A stretch of 64,000 bases of DNA from Paracholeplasma manati (GCF_025742995.1 NZ_JAOVQM010000001.1:248001-312000); one strand, 5' to 3'; shown: positions 10,958 to 20,431, counted from the first letter of the stretch. The notes: generated from the letters alone by a model not told the origin. Made by a program: numbers and translations.

Positions 10958-12166
10958 ATGATACAATCTAAAAAACAATTAACGTATGCTTTTTTATTAC
11001 TCGCCGTGATATATATCGCGTTCATCGCATTGGGTTTACCAGACGCTTTGTTGGGTTCCGCATGGAACCTAGTAAGGGTCGATTTAAATGTACCTCTAGG
11101 TACTTTGGGACTCATGACCGTGGTCGTTTACATCATGTCGATCATTTCTACGTATAACGCACCTCGACTATTAAGACTATTTCAAACCAAATGGATTACG
11201 TTTGTTTCCATTACATTTACAGGATTGGCTTTAATTCTTTTAAGTCAGGTGAATGCTTTTTATCAAATGTTATTCTTCGCGATTCCCTTGGGGATGGGTG
11301 CTGGTGCCATCGACGTGTCACTCAACCACTATCTCGCTAAGAACTATAAAGCCTCTCATATGAGTTACCTACATTCTTTCTATGGGGTTGGGGTGACCGC
11401 TGGTCCATCCATCATGGCTTATACTTTAAGTCTCAACTCTTGGCGTATGGGTTACATCATCGTGGGCAGTATTCTTTTAGTCATCGCTGCCATCGTGTTC
11501 ATATCATTTAAACTTTGGCAGAAAGAATCTGAAGCAGAAAAAGAACACCATGAACACATTCCGTTGAAGGTCGCGTTTAGAATTAAAGGGGCTTTTAACT
11601 CCATGTTGATCTTTCTATTCTACGTTCACATCGAATCTTTGTTAGGTGTTTGGATCGCTTCTTATATCTATATTGAAAAAGGGGTTAGTACTTCGGTCGC
11701 AGCCCTTTTCGCAACCACATACTATCTAGGTCTCACGGTTGGTCGATTATTATCGGGATTCCTATCCAAAATACTCAACCCACACCAACTCATCTATATC
11801 GGGGTATCTTTGATCTTCCTCGGAGCTGTTTTAATTTTATTTAATGTTCCATTTGAAGCATTTTACTTCGTCGTTGTTGGGTTATTAGGGGTTGGATCTG
11901 GACCCATCTATCCAAACATGATGTTTATCAATAATTCACACTTTGAACCAAAGGAATTATCGAAGATTATTTCCCTTCAAATGGTCATTGGGTATATGGG
12001 TTTTGGCATCATGACGCCACTTGCTGGTTTATTGTTTGACCGTACCAGTATCGCATTTTATCCCTATGTTTTGATTACCTCTTCAACCATCTTAGTGCTT
12101 TTAGTGATTCGCTACATACGTCTTAAAACCGTCCAAAAACAAAGCATCTCAGGCCATTTAACCTAA
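10958..12166 (+). CDS. Major facilitator superfamily transporter
   Basis: A 402-residue multi-pass membrane protein with about 12 hydrophobic helices, resembling the FucP/FHS-like or MFS_1 sugar-permease groups. An early GLPDALLGSAW motif follows the first helix, and the second half carries a YLGLTVGRLLSG motif typical of MFS loop regions. The frame extends to a GTG at 10949, but an AGGTG site lies between it and the ATG at 10958, so the ATG is preferred. The substrate cannot be deduced. The stop codon sits inside a bidirectional terminator hairpin shared with the convergent hydrolase gene. Confidence 0.85.
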   Translation: MIQSKKQLTYAFLLLAVIYIAFIALGLPDALLGSAWNLVRVDLNVPLGTLGLMTVVVYIMSIISTYNAPRLLRLFQTKWITFVSITFTGLALILLSQVNAFYQMLFFAIPLGMGAGAIDVSLNHYLAKNYKASHMSYLHSFYGVGVTAGPSIMAYTLSLNSWRMGYIIVGSILLVIAAIVFISFKLWQKESEAEKEHHEHIPLKVAFRIKGAFNSMLIFLFYVHIESLLGVWIASYIYIEKGVSTSVAALFATTYYLGLTVGRLLSGFLSKILNPHQLIYIGVSLIFLGAVLILFNVPFEAFYFVVVGLLGVGSGPIYPNMMFINNSHFEPKELSKIISLQMVIGYMGFGIMTPLAGLLFDRTSIAFYPYVLITSSTILVLLVIRYIRLKTVQKQSISGHLT

Positions 12167-12181
12167 GATGCTTCTTTTTTT
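12142..12181. terminator. Bidirectional terminator between MFS and hydrolase genes
   Basis: A long hairpin pairs AGCATCT-c-AGG with CCT-a-AGATGCT (about 12143-12153 with 12162-12172). A T run follows on the plus strand (12174-12181) and TTTGTTTTT follows on the minus strand. It serves two convergent genes and includes the MFS stop codon. Confidence 0.85.
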
Positions 12182-12662
12182 ACTTTTTAACCATATAGGC
12201 TAGCGCTGTATAGGATACCAGTGGTCGATTCCAGTATAAATCCATCAATCCACGTTCATGGGTAGCGAACACGCCGTGTTGTAACATCATTGGGCGATAC
12301 CCACGTTCGGCTGCTCCGTTATAGGTTGCGAGAATACAGTGTTCTGCGGCTGTACCTGACAAGACCACATGGGTGATGTCTTTGTCTTTTAGAATCTGTT
12401 CCAAATTGGTTTCCCAAAAAGCATTTCCTTTAAGTTTAAGAACCTCAATATCCGTCGGTTCTCGCTTGAGTTCATCTACCAAAGCGTATTCAGGTCCATC
12501 CCCTTCGGAGATGTCTCTCACAATGATGACTGGGCAGTTCGCCCCTCTAAATAACTTCATTGTTTCGTTAATATAGATCATTGTATGTTCATATGTTTTC
12601 GTACCGAAGTGTTCAGACATATATTCTTTTTGAACATCGATGACCAGCAATGCAATACCCAT
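12180..12662 (-). CDS. Isochorismatase-family cysteine hydrolase
   Basis: A 160-residue alpha/beta cysteine hydrolase of the isochorismatase/nicotinamidase superfamily. The catalytic triad is visible: Asp9 in LLVIDVQ, Lys78 in KLKGNAF and Cys109 in GTAAEHCILAT. Family members hydrolyse nicotinamide, ureidoacrylate, isochorismate and similar compounds. The short length argues for the YcaC/PncA-like small group, but the substrate is not determinable. It starts nine bases after the photolyase stop, so the two are probably cotranscribed. Confidence 0.88.
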   Translation of the reverse strand: MGIALLVIDVQKEYMSEHFGTKTYEHTMIYINETMKLFRGANCPVIIVRDISEGDGPEYALVDELKREPTDIEVLKLKGNAFWETNLEQILKDKDITHVVLSGTAAEHCILATYNGAAERGYRPMMLQHGVFATHERGLMDLYWNRPLVSYTALAYMVKK

Positions 12663-12671
12663 ATTACCCTC

Positions 12672-14051
12672 CTAGTTGAATTCAACTTTATTGATATAAC
12701 CTTGCATATCGAACTTGCGTTCGAGTCCTTTATCATTCATGTATCTGAGCTTACCAAAGATTGGACGCTCTGTCCAAGCACGGTCGTGTTTTCCAAAACA
12801 CCACGCAACCCCTGTATAAGAATTGGGGTCTCTGCCATCCAAGAAGTATTTATTGTTTAAATATAAAATGGTTTGATACGCTTCTTGATGGGTTTGACTC
12901 CACTCAATGATCTTTTTAGCCCAGTACATACGCATATAGTTATGCATAAACCCTGTTTCAACCATCTCTTTCATCGCTGCGTTGAAATAAGGGTCATGGG
13001 TTTGATAGTTTAAATAATCTTCTACCGTATAAAGATACGTTCTCTCATCCGATTCATGGGCTTTCATGGTTTCATACGCCCAAGGTTCTGTCATTCGATG
13101 AAAATCATCATATCCGGGGTTGTAGTAACAATAGTTAAACGCCAGTTCACGTCTCACAAATAACTGTTCCCTGTAAGCTTCATACACATCCTCAGTAATT
13201 CGACCTTGATCTAAGAATAATCTTAAATGGTGAATGATCTCTAAAGAAGAGATTTGACCAAAATGGAGGTAGGGTGATAAAACAGAGGTGTAGTTGGTAC
13301 TCGGATCTGAAGATTCGTTGTAATGGGTTAGTCTGTTTAGAATGAAATCATTCAATCGTTTCATAGCTTCTAAGTACCCACCTTTATAACCTTCATAAGG
13401 TAAGACTGAACGATCGACATTGAGTTGTTTTAATAAGGTCGGTATGTCATTGAAATCAAAGTCGGATGCCTCATTTAAGCGGTGTGGATTGGACAATACC
13501 GATAGTTGTTTAAAGTCTAAGAAAACATCAAATAATTTGTGTAATTTTGGTCTTAATGTATATGCCCCATATTCGACTTTATTAGACGCTACCGTAACTG
13601 GGACAATTAAATCGGTATCAATCATTTCAATCCATAGGTTTGATGCATGAGTTTTAGCGTAGTTAACGACATCATAACGCCATTTTAGCGGTACTTTTAA
13701 ATAACCTTGATCCATCACCAATGCATAAGCATCCGTTAGATACGACGCCACGATTTCACTTGGTTGACCTAAGCGATAAACCATATTAAAACCGAGCTTG
13801 GTGCCCCAAATGGAGACGTCTTTTAAACCTTCTAACATGAACTGATAGTGTCTGAGGTTGGCTTCTTTATAGTTTGGTGTTAGCACAAATAATACCAACA
13901 AAGGCAATTGTTTTTGATTGGCAATTTGAATAGCTCTTTCTAACGCATGGTTAAAGTGAATGCGTTGAGATTGTTGCATCCAATAGAGCACATACTTGGC
14001 ATTCGGATTGGTCTGATGGCTATATAACGTTTGGATTCTTTGTGTATTCAT
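12672..14051 (-). CDS. phr: Class II deoxyribodipyrimidine photolyase
   Basis: A flavin enzyme that repairs cyclobutane pyrimidine dimers using blue light. Its N-terminus (NAKYVLYWMQQSQR, then NHALERAI) is typical of class II photolyases rather than class I. The C-terminal FAD domain has the YLHFGQIS, FVRRELAFNY and GFMHNYMRMYWAKKI motifs, and WCFGKHDRAW near the end. The frame opens at an ATG at 14066, which would fall at the transcription start of the TATAAT at 14073-14078. The ATG at 14051, seven bases after GGGGGA, is the better start (459 residues). Confidence 0.95.
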   Translation of the reverse strand: MNTQRIQTLYSHQTNPNAKYVLYWMQQSQRIHFNHALERAIQIANQKQLPLLVLFVLTPNYKEANLRHYQFMLEGLKDVSIWGTKLGFNMVYRLGQPSEIVASYLTDAYALVMDQGYLKVPLKWRYDVVNYAKTHASNLWIEMIDTDLIVPVTVASNKVEYGAYTLRPKLHKLFDVFLDFKQLSVLSNPHRLNEASDFDFNDIPTLLKQLNVDRSVLPYEGYKGGYLEAMKRLNDFILNRLTHYNESSDPSTNYTSVLSPYLHFGQISSLEIIHHLRLFLDQGRITEDVYEAYREQLFVRRELAFNYCYYNPGYDDFHRMTEPWAYETMKAHESDERTYLYTVEDYLNYQTHDPYFNAAMKEMVETGFMHNYMRMYWAKKIIEWSQTHQEAYQTILYLNNKYFLDGRDPNSYTGVAWCFGKHDRAWTERPIFGKLRYMNDKGLERKFDMQGYINKVEFN

Positions 14052-14072
14052 AAAAGTATCCCCCATGTTATT

Positions 14073-14078
14073 ATTATA
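14073..14078 (-). promoter_or_regulatory. Photolyase promoter -10
   Basis: TATAAT on the minus strand (14078 to 14073), about 22 bases upstream of the preferred phr start. The -35 region is weak. It is divergent from the DUF2177 promoter. Confidence 0.45.
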
Positions 14079-14138
14079 TGATTTTTTTCTTATTTTTACG
14101 ATTTTCTAGCATTCTTATTCCTCTTTATCTTACTAAAG

Positions 14139-14147
14139 TGCTATAAT
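14139..14147 (+). promoter_or_regulatory. Extended -10 promoter of the DUF2177 operon
   Basis: TGC-TATAAT (hexamer 14142-14147) forms an extended -10 element about 53 bases before the DUF2177 start. An AGGAGG ribosome site at about 14186-14191 precedes the ATG. Confidence 0.6.
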
Positions 14148-14199
14148 TCAAGTATAGATATCTCACTGAGATACATCATAACTACAGGAGGTTAAAACG

Positions 14200-14601
14200 A
14201 TGTTACCTATTTTAAAACTCTACGGGATTGCTTTTGTTGTATTTTTTGTTGTGGATTTAATTTGGCTTGGTTTGGTTGCGAAAGACTTATATCAAAAAGA
14301 AATTGGGTCTTTACTTAAACCAGATGTGAATTGGGCAGCTGCCATCATCTTCTATTTATTATTCATTCTAGGCTTAGTGATTTTCGTCATCAATCCAGCG
14401 GTTGAAAGTGGTTCTCTCGCAAAAGCGATGATGCTTGGCGTGTTCTTTGGCTTAGTGACTTACGCTACTTACGACTTAACCAACCTCGCTACTATGAGAG
14501 ATTTTACTTTAAAAATCACCCTCATCGATTTGACTTGGGGTACAACTTTAGGCTTCTTAACATCAACTTTGACTTATCTCATCAACGACTGGTTATTCTA
14601 G
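14200..14601 (+). CDS. DUF2177 membrane protein
   Basis: A 133-residue protein with four predicted transmembrane segments and the DUF2177 pattern: VVDLIWLGLVAKDLY after the first helix, TYATYDLTNLATMRDF in the third, and IDLTWGTTLGF in the last. Its biochemical role is unknown. In other bacteria DUF2177 genes often sit near photolyase and DUF1295 genes, in light- or oxidative-stress clusters, and the same neighbours occur here. It heads a rightward operon with the DAK2-DegV gene (nine-base gap) and DUF1295. Confidence 0.85.
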   Translation: MLPILKLYGIAFVVFFVVDLIWLGLVAKDLYQKEIGSLLKPDVNWAAAIIFYLLFILGLVIFVINPAVESGSLAKAMMLGVFFGLVTYATYDLTNLATMRDFTLKITLIDLTWGTTLGFLTSTLTYLINDWLF

Positions 14602-14610
14602 AGGTAGTTT

Positions 14611-16374
14611 ATGACATATCAAATTACGAATGAACACATTTATAAATCCTTCATTTTGGGGGCCAAATACGTTATTAGAGAAAAGGATCAATTGAACGCT
14701 ATTAATGTATTTCCGGTAGCGGATGGCGATACCGGTAGTAATCTCGCCTCTTTAATGAAAAGTATTCTATTAAAATCTAAGATGGGTGCGAATTTGCATG
14801 AAACGCTCACATCCATATCAAACGCAGCGCTATTTGGGGCGAGAGGCAACTCCGGTATCATTTTCGCTGAGTATATTCACGGATTCACATCGAGTGTTCA
14901 ACAAGACCCACTCACGTTATCAGAATTTGTCAATTCCATGAAGGTGGCGACAAAGAAAGCTTACGCATCGATTGAAAAACCCGTTGAAGGTACCATGATC
15001 ACTTTGATGCGTCGTTTTTCAGAGGTGTTGGATGCGTTAAATAAAGGTTCTAGAGATGTATTATCTGTTTTACAAAAAGCCGTTGAATCCTTGAAAGATG
15101 AGCTCCCAAAGACCAAAGAACAACTTCAAGTATTGAAAGATTCTGATGTCGTTGATGCTGGTGCAAAAGGTTATTTACACTTCATTACTGGTTTCACCAA
15201 TGCATTTTTAGGTGAGGATATCGATATTGAATCCAATGATTTGCCAGAAGCACACATCCATGTGGATTCGTTTAGCCCCGATCAAACCCGTTATTGTACA
15301 GAGGTCTTGATTGAAGGAAAAGGTATGAATCTTGATCAAGTGAGAACTGTCCTACACCCATTGGGTGATTCGATGGTCGTTGCAGGACATGAATCCTTGA
15401 TTCGTGTACATATTCATACCAATACGCCTGAAAAAGTATTTGAACTGATTGAACCGGTGGGTACCATTGTCGATCAAAAAGTCGATGATATGAAACGTCA
15501 ATTTGAAGTCGCTAATCATAAGAAATATAAAGTCGCTTTGGTTACAGATTCCATCGCCGACTTGCCTGTTTCTTATGTAGAAGACAATCAAATCCACGTC
15601 TTTAGCATCGCTGTGACCATCAATGAAGTGACCCATTTCGATAAATTAACGATTAAAAATGAACGTTTCTATCAAATGATGGATACGTTAAAAACCTATC
15701 CTAAATCGGCTGCACCTAATCCAAAATCGATTGAGAATTTGTATTCCTTCTTAACCACCTACTATGATGAGATTTTAGTCATTACTGTGTCTTCTAAGAT
15801 GAGTGCAACCTACAACGCATTCCTACAAGCTAAGGCTTTATTCTCTGATAAGAAAATCACTGTTGTGGATTCCATCCAAAACAGTGCGGCGGAAGGTTTA
15901 TTGGTCTACGAAGCGAGTGAACAAATCAAACAAGGTAAATCCTTGGATGAAGTGGTCTCTTATATTGAGTCCTTAAAGAAGAAAACCAAAATACTGGTCT
16001 CTGTTAAAACCCTCAAATACATGGTTCGTTCAGGACGTGTGAAGAAGGTTGTGGGTATCGCTGGTAAGATTATGAATCTAAAACCTGTCATTTCTATCGA
16101 TGACGAAGGCAATGGCATCATCTTCGATAAAGCCTTTAGTCAAAAAATGAGCGACAAAAAAATCTTCAATCACATCGCTTCAATCGTTAAAGATTACGGC
16201 ATCAAATCGTATAGTTTAGTGCACGTTAACGCACCAGAAAGAGCACAATATTACGCAAATAAACTGGAAGCCATCACAGGCATCAAACCACTCTATACAT
16301 CCGATATATCCACCATCATCGCCATGAACTCTGGGATCGGTACTGTAGCGGTTGCGTATATCAGAAAGGATTAA
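14611..16374 (+). CDS. DAK2-DegV fusion (FakA-FakB-like fatty acid kinase)
   Basis: This 587-residue protein joins two halves usually made as separate proteins. Residues 1-200 form a DAK2 (YloV/FakA N-terminal) kinase domain with VADGDTGSNLA and GARGNSG nucleotide/Mg motifs. Residues 200-300 match the FakA middle domain. Residues 305-587 form a DegV (FakB) fatty-acid-binding domain with LVTDSIADLP, AAPNP and VSSKMSATYNA. In two-part systems FakA phosphorylates fatty acids held by FakB, and the acyl-phosphate enters phospholipid synthesis. Here kinase and carrier would be fixed in one chain. It lies between two membrane-protein genes. Confidence 0.88.
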   Translation: MTYQITNEHIYKSFILGAKYVIREKDQLNAINVFPVADGDTGSNLASLMKSILLKSKMGANLHETLTSISNAALFGARGNSGIIFAEYIHGFTSSVQQDPLTLSEFVNSMKVATKKAYASIEKPVEGTMITLMRRFSEVLDALNKGSRDVLSVLQKAVESLKDELPKTKEQLQVLKDSDVVDAGAKGYLHFITGFTNAFLGEDIDIESNDLPEAHIHVDSFSPDQTRYCTEVLIEGKGMNLDQVRTVLHPLGDSMVVAGHESLIRVHIHTNTPEKVFELIEPVGTIVDQKVDDMKRQFEVANHKKYKVALVTDSIADLPVSYVEDNQIHVFSIAVTINEVTHFDKLTIKNERFYQMMDTLKTYPKSAAPNPKSIENLYSFLTTYYDEILVITVSSKMSATYNAFLQAKALFSDKKITVVDSIQNSAAEGLLVYEASEQIKQGKSLDEVVSYIESLKKKTKILVSVKTLKYMVRSGRVKKVVGIAGKIMNLKPVISIDDEGNGIIFDKAFSQKMSDKKIFNHIASIVKDYGIKSYSLVHVNAPERAQYYANKLEAITGIKPLYTSDISTIIAMNSGIGTVAVAYIRKD

Positions 16375-16377
16375 TCT

Positions 16378-17166
16378 ATGTTATTCTTACATGTATTTCT
16401 CGCTTTATTTGTTTTCTTCGTCATCTTCTTCATCATCGCTCAAGTCAAAAAGAACAATGGTTTAGCCGATGTCGCTTGGGGATTGGGGTTTGTTGTGGTC
16501 GCGATTACTGCATTAGTTAGTGCCGGGACTTACACCATCCCACAACTCGCAGTCACTGGTTTGGTCCTATTATGGGGCTTTAGATTATTCTTCTACTTAG
16601 GCATTAGAAACTGGTCTAAACCTGAAGATTTCCGTTACGTAGATATGAAACGTCGTTGGAAAACAAACCTCAAACTCAAAGCCTTCTTCTATGTGTTTAT
16701 GTTACAAATGAGTTTCTTGTTTGTGATTGCATTACCAATCATGGTAGTGAACCTTAACGGTAATGATACCTTATCTGTATTACAATGGGTTGTATTGGTA
16801 CTGGGTGTGGTTTTATGGTTCATTGGTTTTTACTTTGAAGCCGTTGGTGACCATCAACTTAAAGTGTTTAAATCCAATCCTGACAATAAGGGTAAGATCC
16901 TCATGACTGGGGTTTGGAAATATACCAGACATCCAAATTACTTCGGTGAAGCCCTCATGTGGTGGGCTGTTTGGGTGGTTGCATTATCGAGTGGTAATGT
17001 CTGGGTATGGGCAGCTATTGTAGGTCCAGCATTCATCAATTACTTGTTGGTATATGTATCTGGTGTCCCTCTTCTAGAAAAGAAATATAAGAACAATGAA
17101 GCGTATCAAGCCTACGCTAAAGTCACTTCAATATTCATTCCGTTACCAAAGAAAAAAGCACGATAA
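16378..17166 (+). CDS. DUF1295 (steroid 5-alpha-reductase-like) membrane protein
   Basis: A 262-residue membrane protein of the DUF1295 family, which shares a fold with steroid 5-alpha reductases and isoprenylcysteine methyltransferases. Visible landmarks are [10 protein letters not shown] near the N-terminus, the central [18 protein letters not shown], and the C-terminal signature [16 protein letters not shown] (about residues 181-196). The real substrate is unknown. It starts three bases after the DAK2-DegV stop and ends at a bidirectional terminator. A role in lipid modification is inferred from family and neighbours only. Confidence 0.88.
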   Translation: MLFLHVFLALFVFFVIFFIIAQVKKNNGLADVAWGLGFVVVAITALVSAGTYTIPQLAVTGLVLLWGFRLFFYLGIRNWSKPEDFRYVDMKRRWKTNLKLKAFFYVFMLQMSFLFVIALPIMVVNLNGNDTLSVLQWVVLVLGVVLWFIGFYFEAVGDHQLKVFKSNPDNKGKILMTGVWKYTRHPNYFGEALMWWAVWVVALSSGNVWVWAAIVGPAFINYLLVYVSGVPLLEKKYKNNEAYQAYAKVTSIFIPLPKKKAR

Positions 17167-17184
17167 ATTTTCGTGCTTTTTTTT
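17154..17184. terminator. Bidirectional terminator between DUF1295 and EamA genes
   Basis: A ten-base stem, AAAAGCACGA/TCGTGCTTTT (17154-17163 with 17171-17180), is flanked by T runs on both strands. It serves two convergent genes. Confidence 0.9.
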
Positions 17185-18070
17185 AGGATTTTGTTTGATT
17201 TTCTTTGATGGCGAAATACGTTCCCAAAGCCATCAGTAGAAATGCGATAACGAATTGCCAAGATAACGATTCACGTAGCAACAAGAACGAAAATAATGCA
17301 CCTGCAAACGGGGCCGTCGCGTAATACGCACTTGTTCTTAGTGCACCTAAGTGTCGTTGCGCACTGATATAGAAGAATAAACTCATGCCGTAAGACACAA
17401 ATCCTAATAATAGCGCCAGAACGAGATAAATCCAATTGCCACCAAATTCATTTAAGGCAATTGCAATTAACAAAGCACCTAAACCAGAACCCAATCCTTT
17501 AAGGATTACCACATAGAGTGGATCGTGGTGTGACAACATACGTGTACAGTTGTTTTCTAAACCCCAAGAAAAGCTAGCTGCTAATACAAGTAGCGCTCCG
17601 AGTGATACATGAAAACCAGAAAAGTCTTCAAATGATAACAGGAAACCCGATGCAATGATGATAGAGATTGCAATCCACATCTTCTTTCCGATATGTTCCT
17701 TAAAGAAAATCATCGCAATCAATCCGGTAAAGATAATTTCAAAATTGTTTAGTAGCGCTGCCGTTGAAGCGTTTGTGGTCAATAATCCAAACATCAATAA
17801 TATAGGTGCAAGGATGTCTAAGAGAATCATCAAAATGATATACTGAATATCTTTAGAATGGAAACTTCGAATGATTTCTTTGGGTTTGGTTTTACGACCT
17901 AAGACCAAAATAAACATACCAAGACCAGCACCAAAATATAGCATGGACGACAGTGTATATGGTGATATTTTATTTAAAAGAAGTTTGGATAAAGGCGCAC
18001 TCAAGCCGTAAAACAATGCTGCAACTATGGCGTAAGATATAGCGATTTGAATGATGGTTTTCTTTTTCAT
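17183..18070 (-). CDS. EamA/DMT-superfamily transporter
   Basis: A 295-residue protein with ten hydrophobic segments arranged as two EamA repeats, typical of drug/metabolite transporters (RhaT/YdcZ-like permeases). It begins ISYAIVAALFYGLSAPLSKLLL, and the second repeat includes ASFSWGLENNCTRMLS. The substrate is unknown. It lies downstream of an orphan membrane protein, separated by 58 bases containing a weak promoter-like TATAAA, and ends at a bidirectional terminator. Confidence 0.85.
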   Translation of the reverse strand: MKKKTIIQIAISYAIVAALFYGLSAPLSKLLLNKISPYTLSSMLYFGAGLGMFILVLGRKTKPKEIIRSFHSKDIQYIILMILLDILAPILLMFGLLTTNASTAALLNNFEIIFTGLIAMIFFKEHIGKKMWIAISIIIASGFLLSFEDFSGFHVSLGALLVLAASFSWGLENNCTRMLSHHDPLYVVILKGLGSGLGALLIAIALNEFGGNWIYLVLALLLGFVSYGMSLFFYISAQRHLGALRTSAYYATAPFAGALFSFLLLRESLSWQFVIAFLLMALGTYFAIKENQTKS

Positions 18071-18128
18071 GGATGAATGTTCCCGTTTTTATACTATAAG
18101 TACCTTTAAAGAAATAGGCATAATAGAC

Positions 18129-18968
18129 TTACTTTTTGGTTTCTTTCAAACCAAGTCTTTCAATGTCTTTTTCAACACCAATGGTTGCTTTTTTACGGCC
18201 CATTGTTTTTTTCTTTCGAACAAATACAAACCAAGTTAATCCACCGATGATGAACGCATATATGGCGAAAGCGAGGATTACCCAACGTGTACTATCAATC
18301 TCAACGCGGGTAGAAATCGATACATTGTTGAATGGCTCCTCAGGCAGTTCTCCGTTGGTTTCATAATATTCAACCACTTGATCCATGACTGTAAATCGTT
18401 CATTGGTGAAGTTTACAGGAATTGAAATATAGGGTTCATCCATACCTTCAAGATACATATCAATTTGAGTGATGGGTAAAATCATCTCTCCATTTTTAAA
18501 TTGAGAACGGTCGATGAATTGGACAGCTGTGTCTGGATTCATCGCTGAATAAATGGGAAAATCCAAAAGCTGAAATCCAAGATATTCTTGTTGTTGATTG
18601 TTTGAACCAACCACTTTAATGGAATAATATTCACCCCATTTAGGGCCTTCGATTTTTTCCATCAAGAAGAAGATCCCGTCGCGGAAGACATATTCATCTG
18701 AGGTCACGGATGTGGATACCAATACCACTTCATACACCATGACATGTAATGTATGGTCTTCAGTTTCAACGATGCCATCATATAATCTGTCAGCATTAAA
18801 ATATTTAAATGGTACGAAGAAGTTGATGTCGTCATTGGCTAAAGCTTCGGTTGCAGCTTCTCTGATGACATCTTTTCTAACCGCTGAATCTGTAAAGTTA
18901 TAGGTTAATAAAAGACCAATAGCGGCGAGAAAGGCGAAAATCATTCGATTGACATATTTAATCAGCAT
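18129..18968 (-). CDS. Hypothetical bitopic membrane protein
   Basis: I do not recognise this 279-residue protein. A hydrophobic segment at about residues 8-25 is followed by roughly 190 mostly polar residues, which would lie outside the cell. A second helix at about 230-251 (WVILAFAIYAFIIGGLTWFVFV) is followed by a strongly basic tail (RKKKTMGRKKA). The two-helix design would put both termini inside. It begins three bases after the SNase lipoprotein gene, so it is very likely translated with it. It could be an accessory factor for the surface nuclease, but that is inference from position only. Confidence 0.7.
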   Translation of the reverse strand: MLIKYVNRMIFAFLAAIGLLLTYNFTDSAVRKDVIREAATEALANDDINFFVPFKYFNADRLYDGIVETEDHTLHVMVYEVVLVSTSVTSDEYVFRDGIFFLMEKIEGPKWGEYYSIKVVGSNNQQQEYLGFQLLDFPIYSAMNPDTAVQFIDRSQFKNGEMILPITQIDMYLEGMDEPYISIPVNFTNERFTVMDQVVEYYETNGELPEEPFNNVSISTRVEIDSTRWVILAFAIYAFIIGGLTWFVFVRKKKTMGRKKATIGVEKDIERLGLKETKK

Positions 18969-18971
18969 ACC

Positions 18972-20402
18972 TTACCCCCATACCCCTAAATGATTTTGTT
19001 TTGCATAAACTTCTGCATTGGCCATCCATACAGCCAGTGGAATGCCATTGAATATCAATGATTGTGTATCATCTGAATAATTGTTTTGACTGTACCCATA
19101 TAAAACCAGCTCATAGTTGAGTAGTTTGCCATCATACCATACCAAACCCAATTGTCTTTCATAAGAATCGACACGTCCTGATCTAGGGTCATGTTGGATG
19201 TAAATGGTTGTTGCGTATCTCAATTTGTTATAAACATAGCTCTTTGCTTGGGTTGCGACAACACCTGAACCCATTTCAGGGGTATCGATACCGATGAAAC
19301 GTAGTCTTTGTTCACCCAAGAATCCTGGTGTAAAGTATGCAGTATCACCGTCGTAGTTACTTTCAAAGGATACTTGAATCATTCCACCCGGTGTTTCAAA
19401 CGGTATACTTGCATAACTCAAATCCCAAGTGAAGGTGGTTGGATATGACACTGGGTGTGTGCCAAGCGGTTCAATATAGTCTTTCGCATACGTATCCCAT
19501 TCATTTCTGACAAAGTTGCTAGTTGGTTGAGTGACTGCTGTATTTCTAATCAATGTGATGTTATTAAAAATATCTAACGCCCATCCTATAGTACCTAGAC
19601 TATCGACGACTTCATCGTTATAAAACATCAAGGTAACAATATCATTACCATTAAAATTAAGCTTATCCGTAGTTAAATCGGCTTTAGAAAGGATTTCTGC
19701 ACTCGAACCTGTATGACTAATGACATAAGTGCTCGAAGGGTTTAAAACGCCATTTAACGTGATGGTTTCAGATACAGTCTCAGAGCCATCATAAAATAAT
19801 CCGATTTTATACTTGGATAAGTCAACTGGTTCACTGGAAATATTGTATAGTTCGATGGCTTTATTGGATGTTGCACCTTCGATGTATTTAGAAATGATGA
19901 GGTCCCTCTCAACCACGACAAAGTTTTTCGCAACAAATATTACTACAGTTGTATTGTCATCAAGTTTTTGTCCAGTATATTTAGGTTCTAAGTATTTAAC
20001 GAATTGTCCTTCAGGTACACTGTTGGTTTCGTATTCACGATATTCGATATACAATTTCATGTTTGTGAAATACCCTGAAATATCGTCTTTATGTACACCT
20101 GTTAGATTAGGTAATATATTCGCGTGAATTGCGAAAGTAATGACAACCGAAGTGCCTCTTTCGACTTCATCGCCAATATTAAAATCACCTTTATATTCGA
20201 TGAAACGATTTCTCGTTTTTGTATTATCAATAACATCTTCAAATGTATAGGTGATGTCTAGTGGTTCTAAGGCCTCAATCACCTGTTCTTTATTGAGACC
20301 AGTGAGGTCTGGGAGTGTGACTTTCGTCGATTCTGGAGGGGTGCATCCAACGATTAATAAGGATAACCAAAGGATGGACAAGATTGATATGATTTTCTTC
20401 AT
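18972..20402 (-). CDS. Lipoprotein with PASTA, lamin-tail and SNase-like domains
   Basis: A predicted surface nuclease of 476 residues. The signal peptide ends in the lipobox LIVGC (Cys20). Two PASTA-like modules follow (about 28-95 and 96-165), then a lamin-tail domain (about 167-320; ISKYIEGATSNKAIELYN). The C-terminal domain is staphylococcal-nuclease-like, with GDT, RLRFIGIDTPE and SYERQLG matching the Asp21, Arg35/Asp40/Glu43 and Arg87 sites of the S. aureus enzyme, so catalysis looks intact. It has its own extended -10 promoter after the terminator of the upstream gene. The chemistry expected is cleavage of extracellular DNA or RNA. Confidence 0.9.
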   Translation of the reverse strand: MKKIISILSILWLSLLIVGCTPPESTKVTLPDLTGLNKEQVIEALEPLDITYTFEDVIDNTKTRNRFIEYKGDFNIGDEVERGTSVVITFAIHANILPNLTGVHKDDISGYFTNMKLYIEYREYETNSVPEGQFVKYLEPKYTGQKLDDNTTVVIFVAKNFVVVERDLIISKYIEGATSNKAIELYNISSEPVDLSKYKIGLFYDGSETVSETITLNGVLNPSSTYVISHTGSSAEILSKADLTTDKLNFNGNDIVTLMFYNDEVVDSLGTIGWALDIFNNITLIRNTAVTQPTSNFVRNEWDTYAKDYIEPLGTHPVSYPTTFTWDLSYASIPFETPGGMIQVSFESNYDGDTAYFTPGFLGEQRLRFIGIDTPEMGSGVVATQAKSYVYNKLRYATTIYIQHDPRSGRVDSYERQLGLVWYDGKLLNYELVLYGYSQNNYSDDTQSLIFNGIPLAVWMANAEVYAKQNHLGVWG

Positions 20403-20431
20403 AGAGAATTCTCCTCTTTTTTAGCATAATC

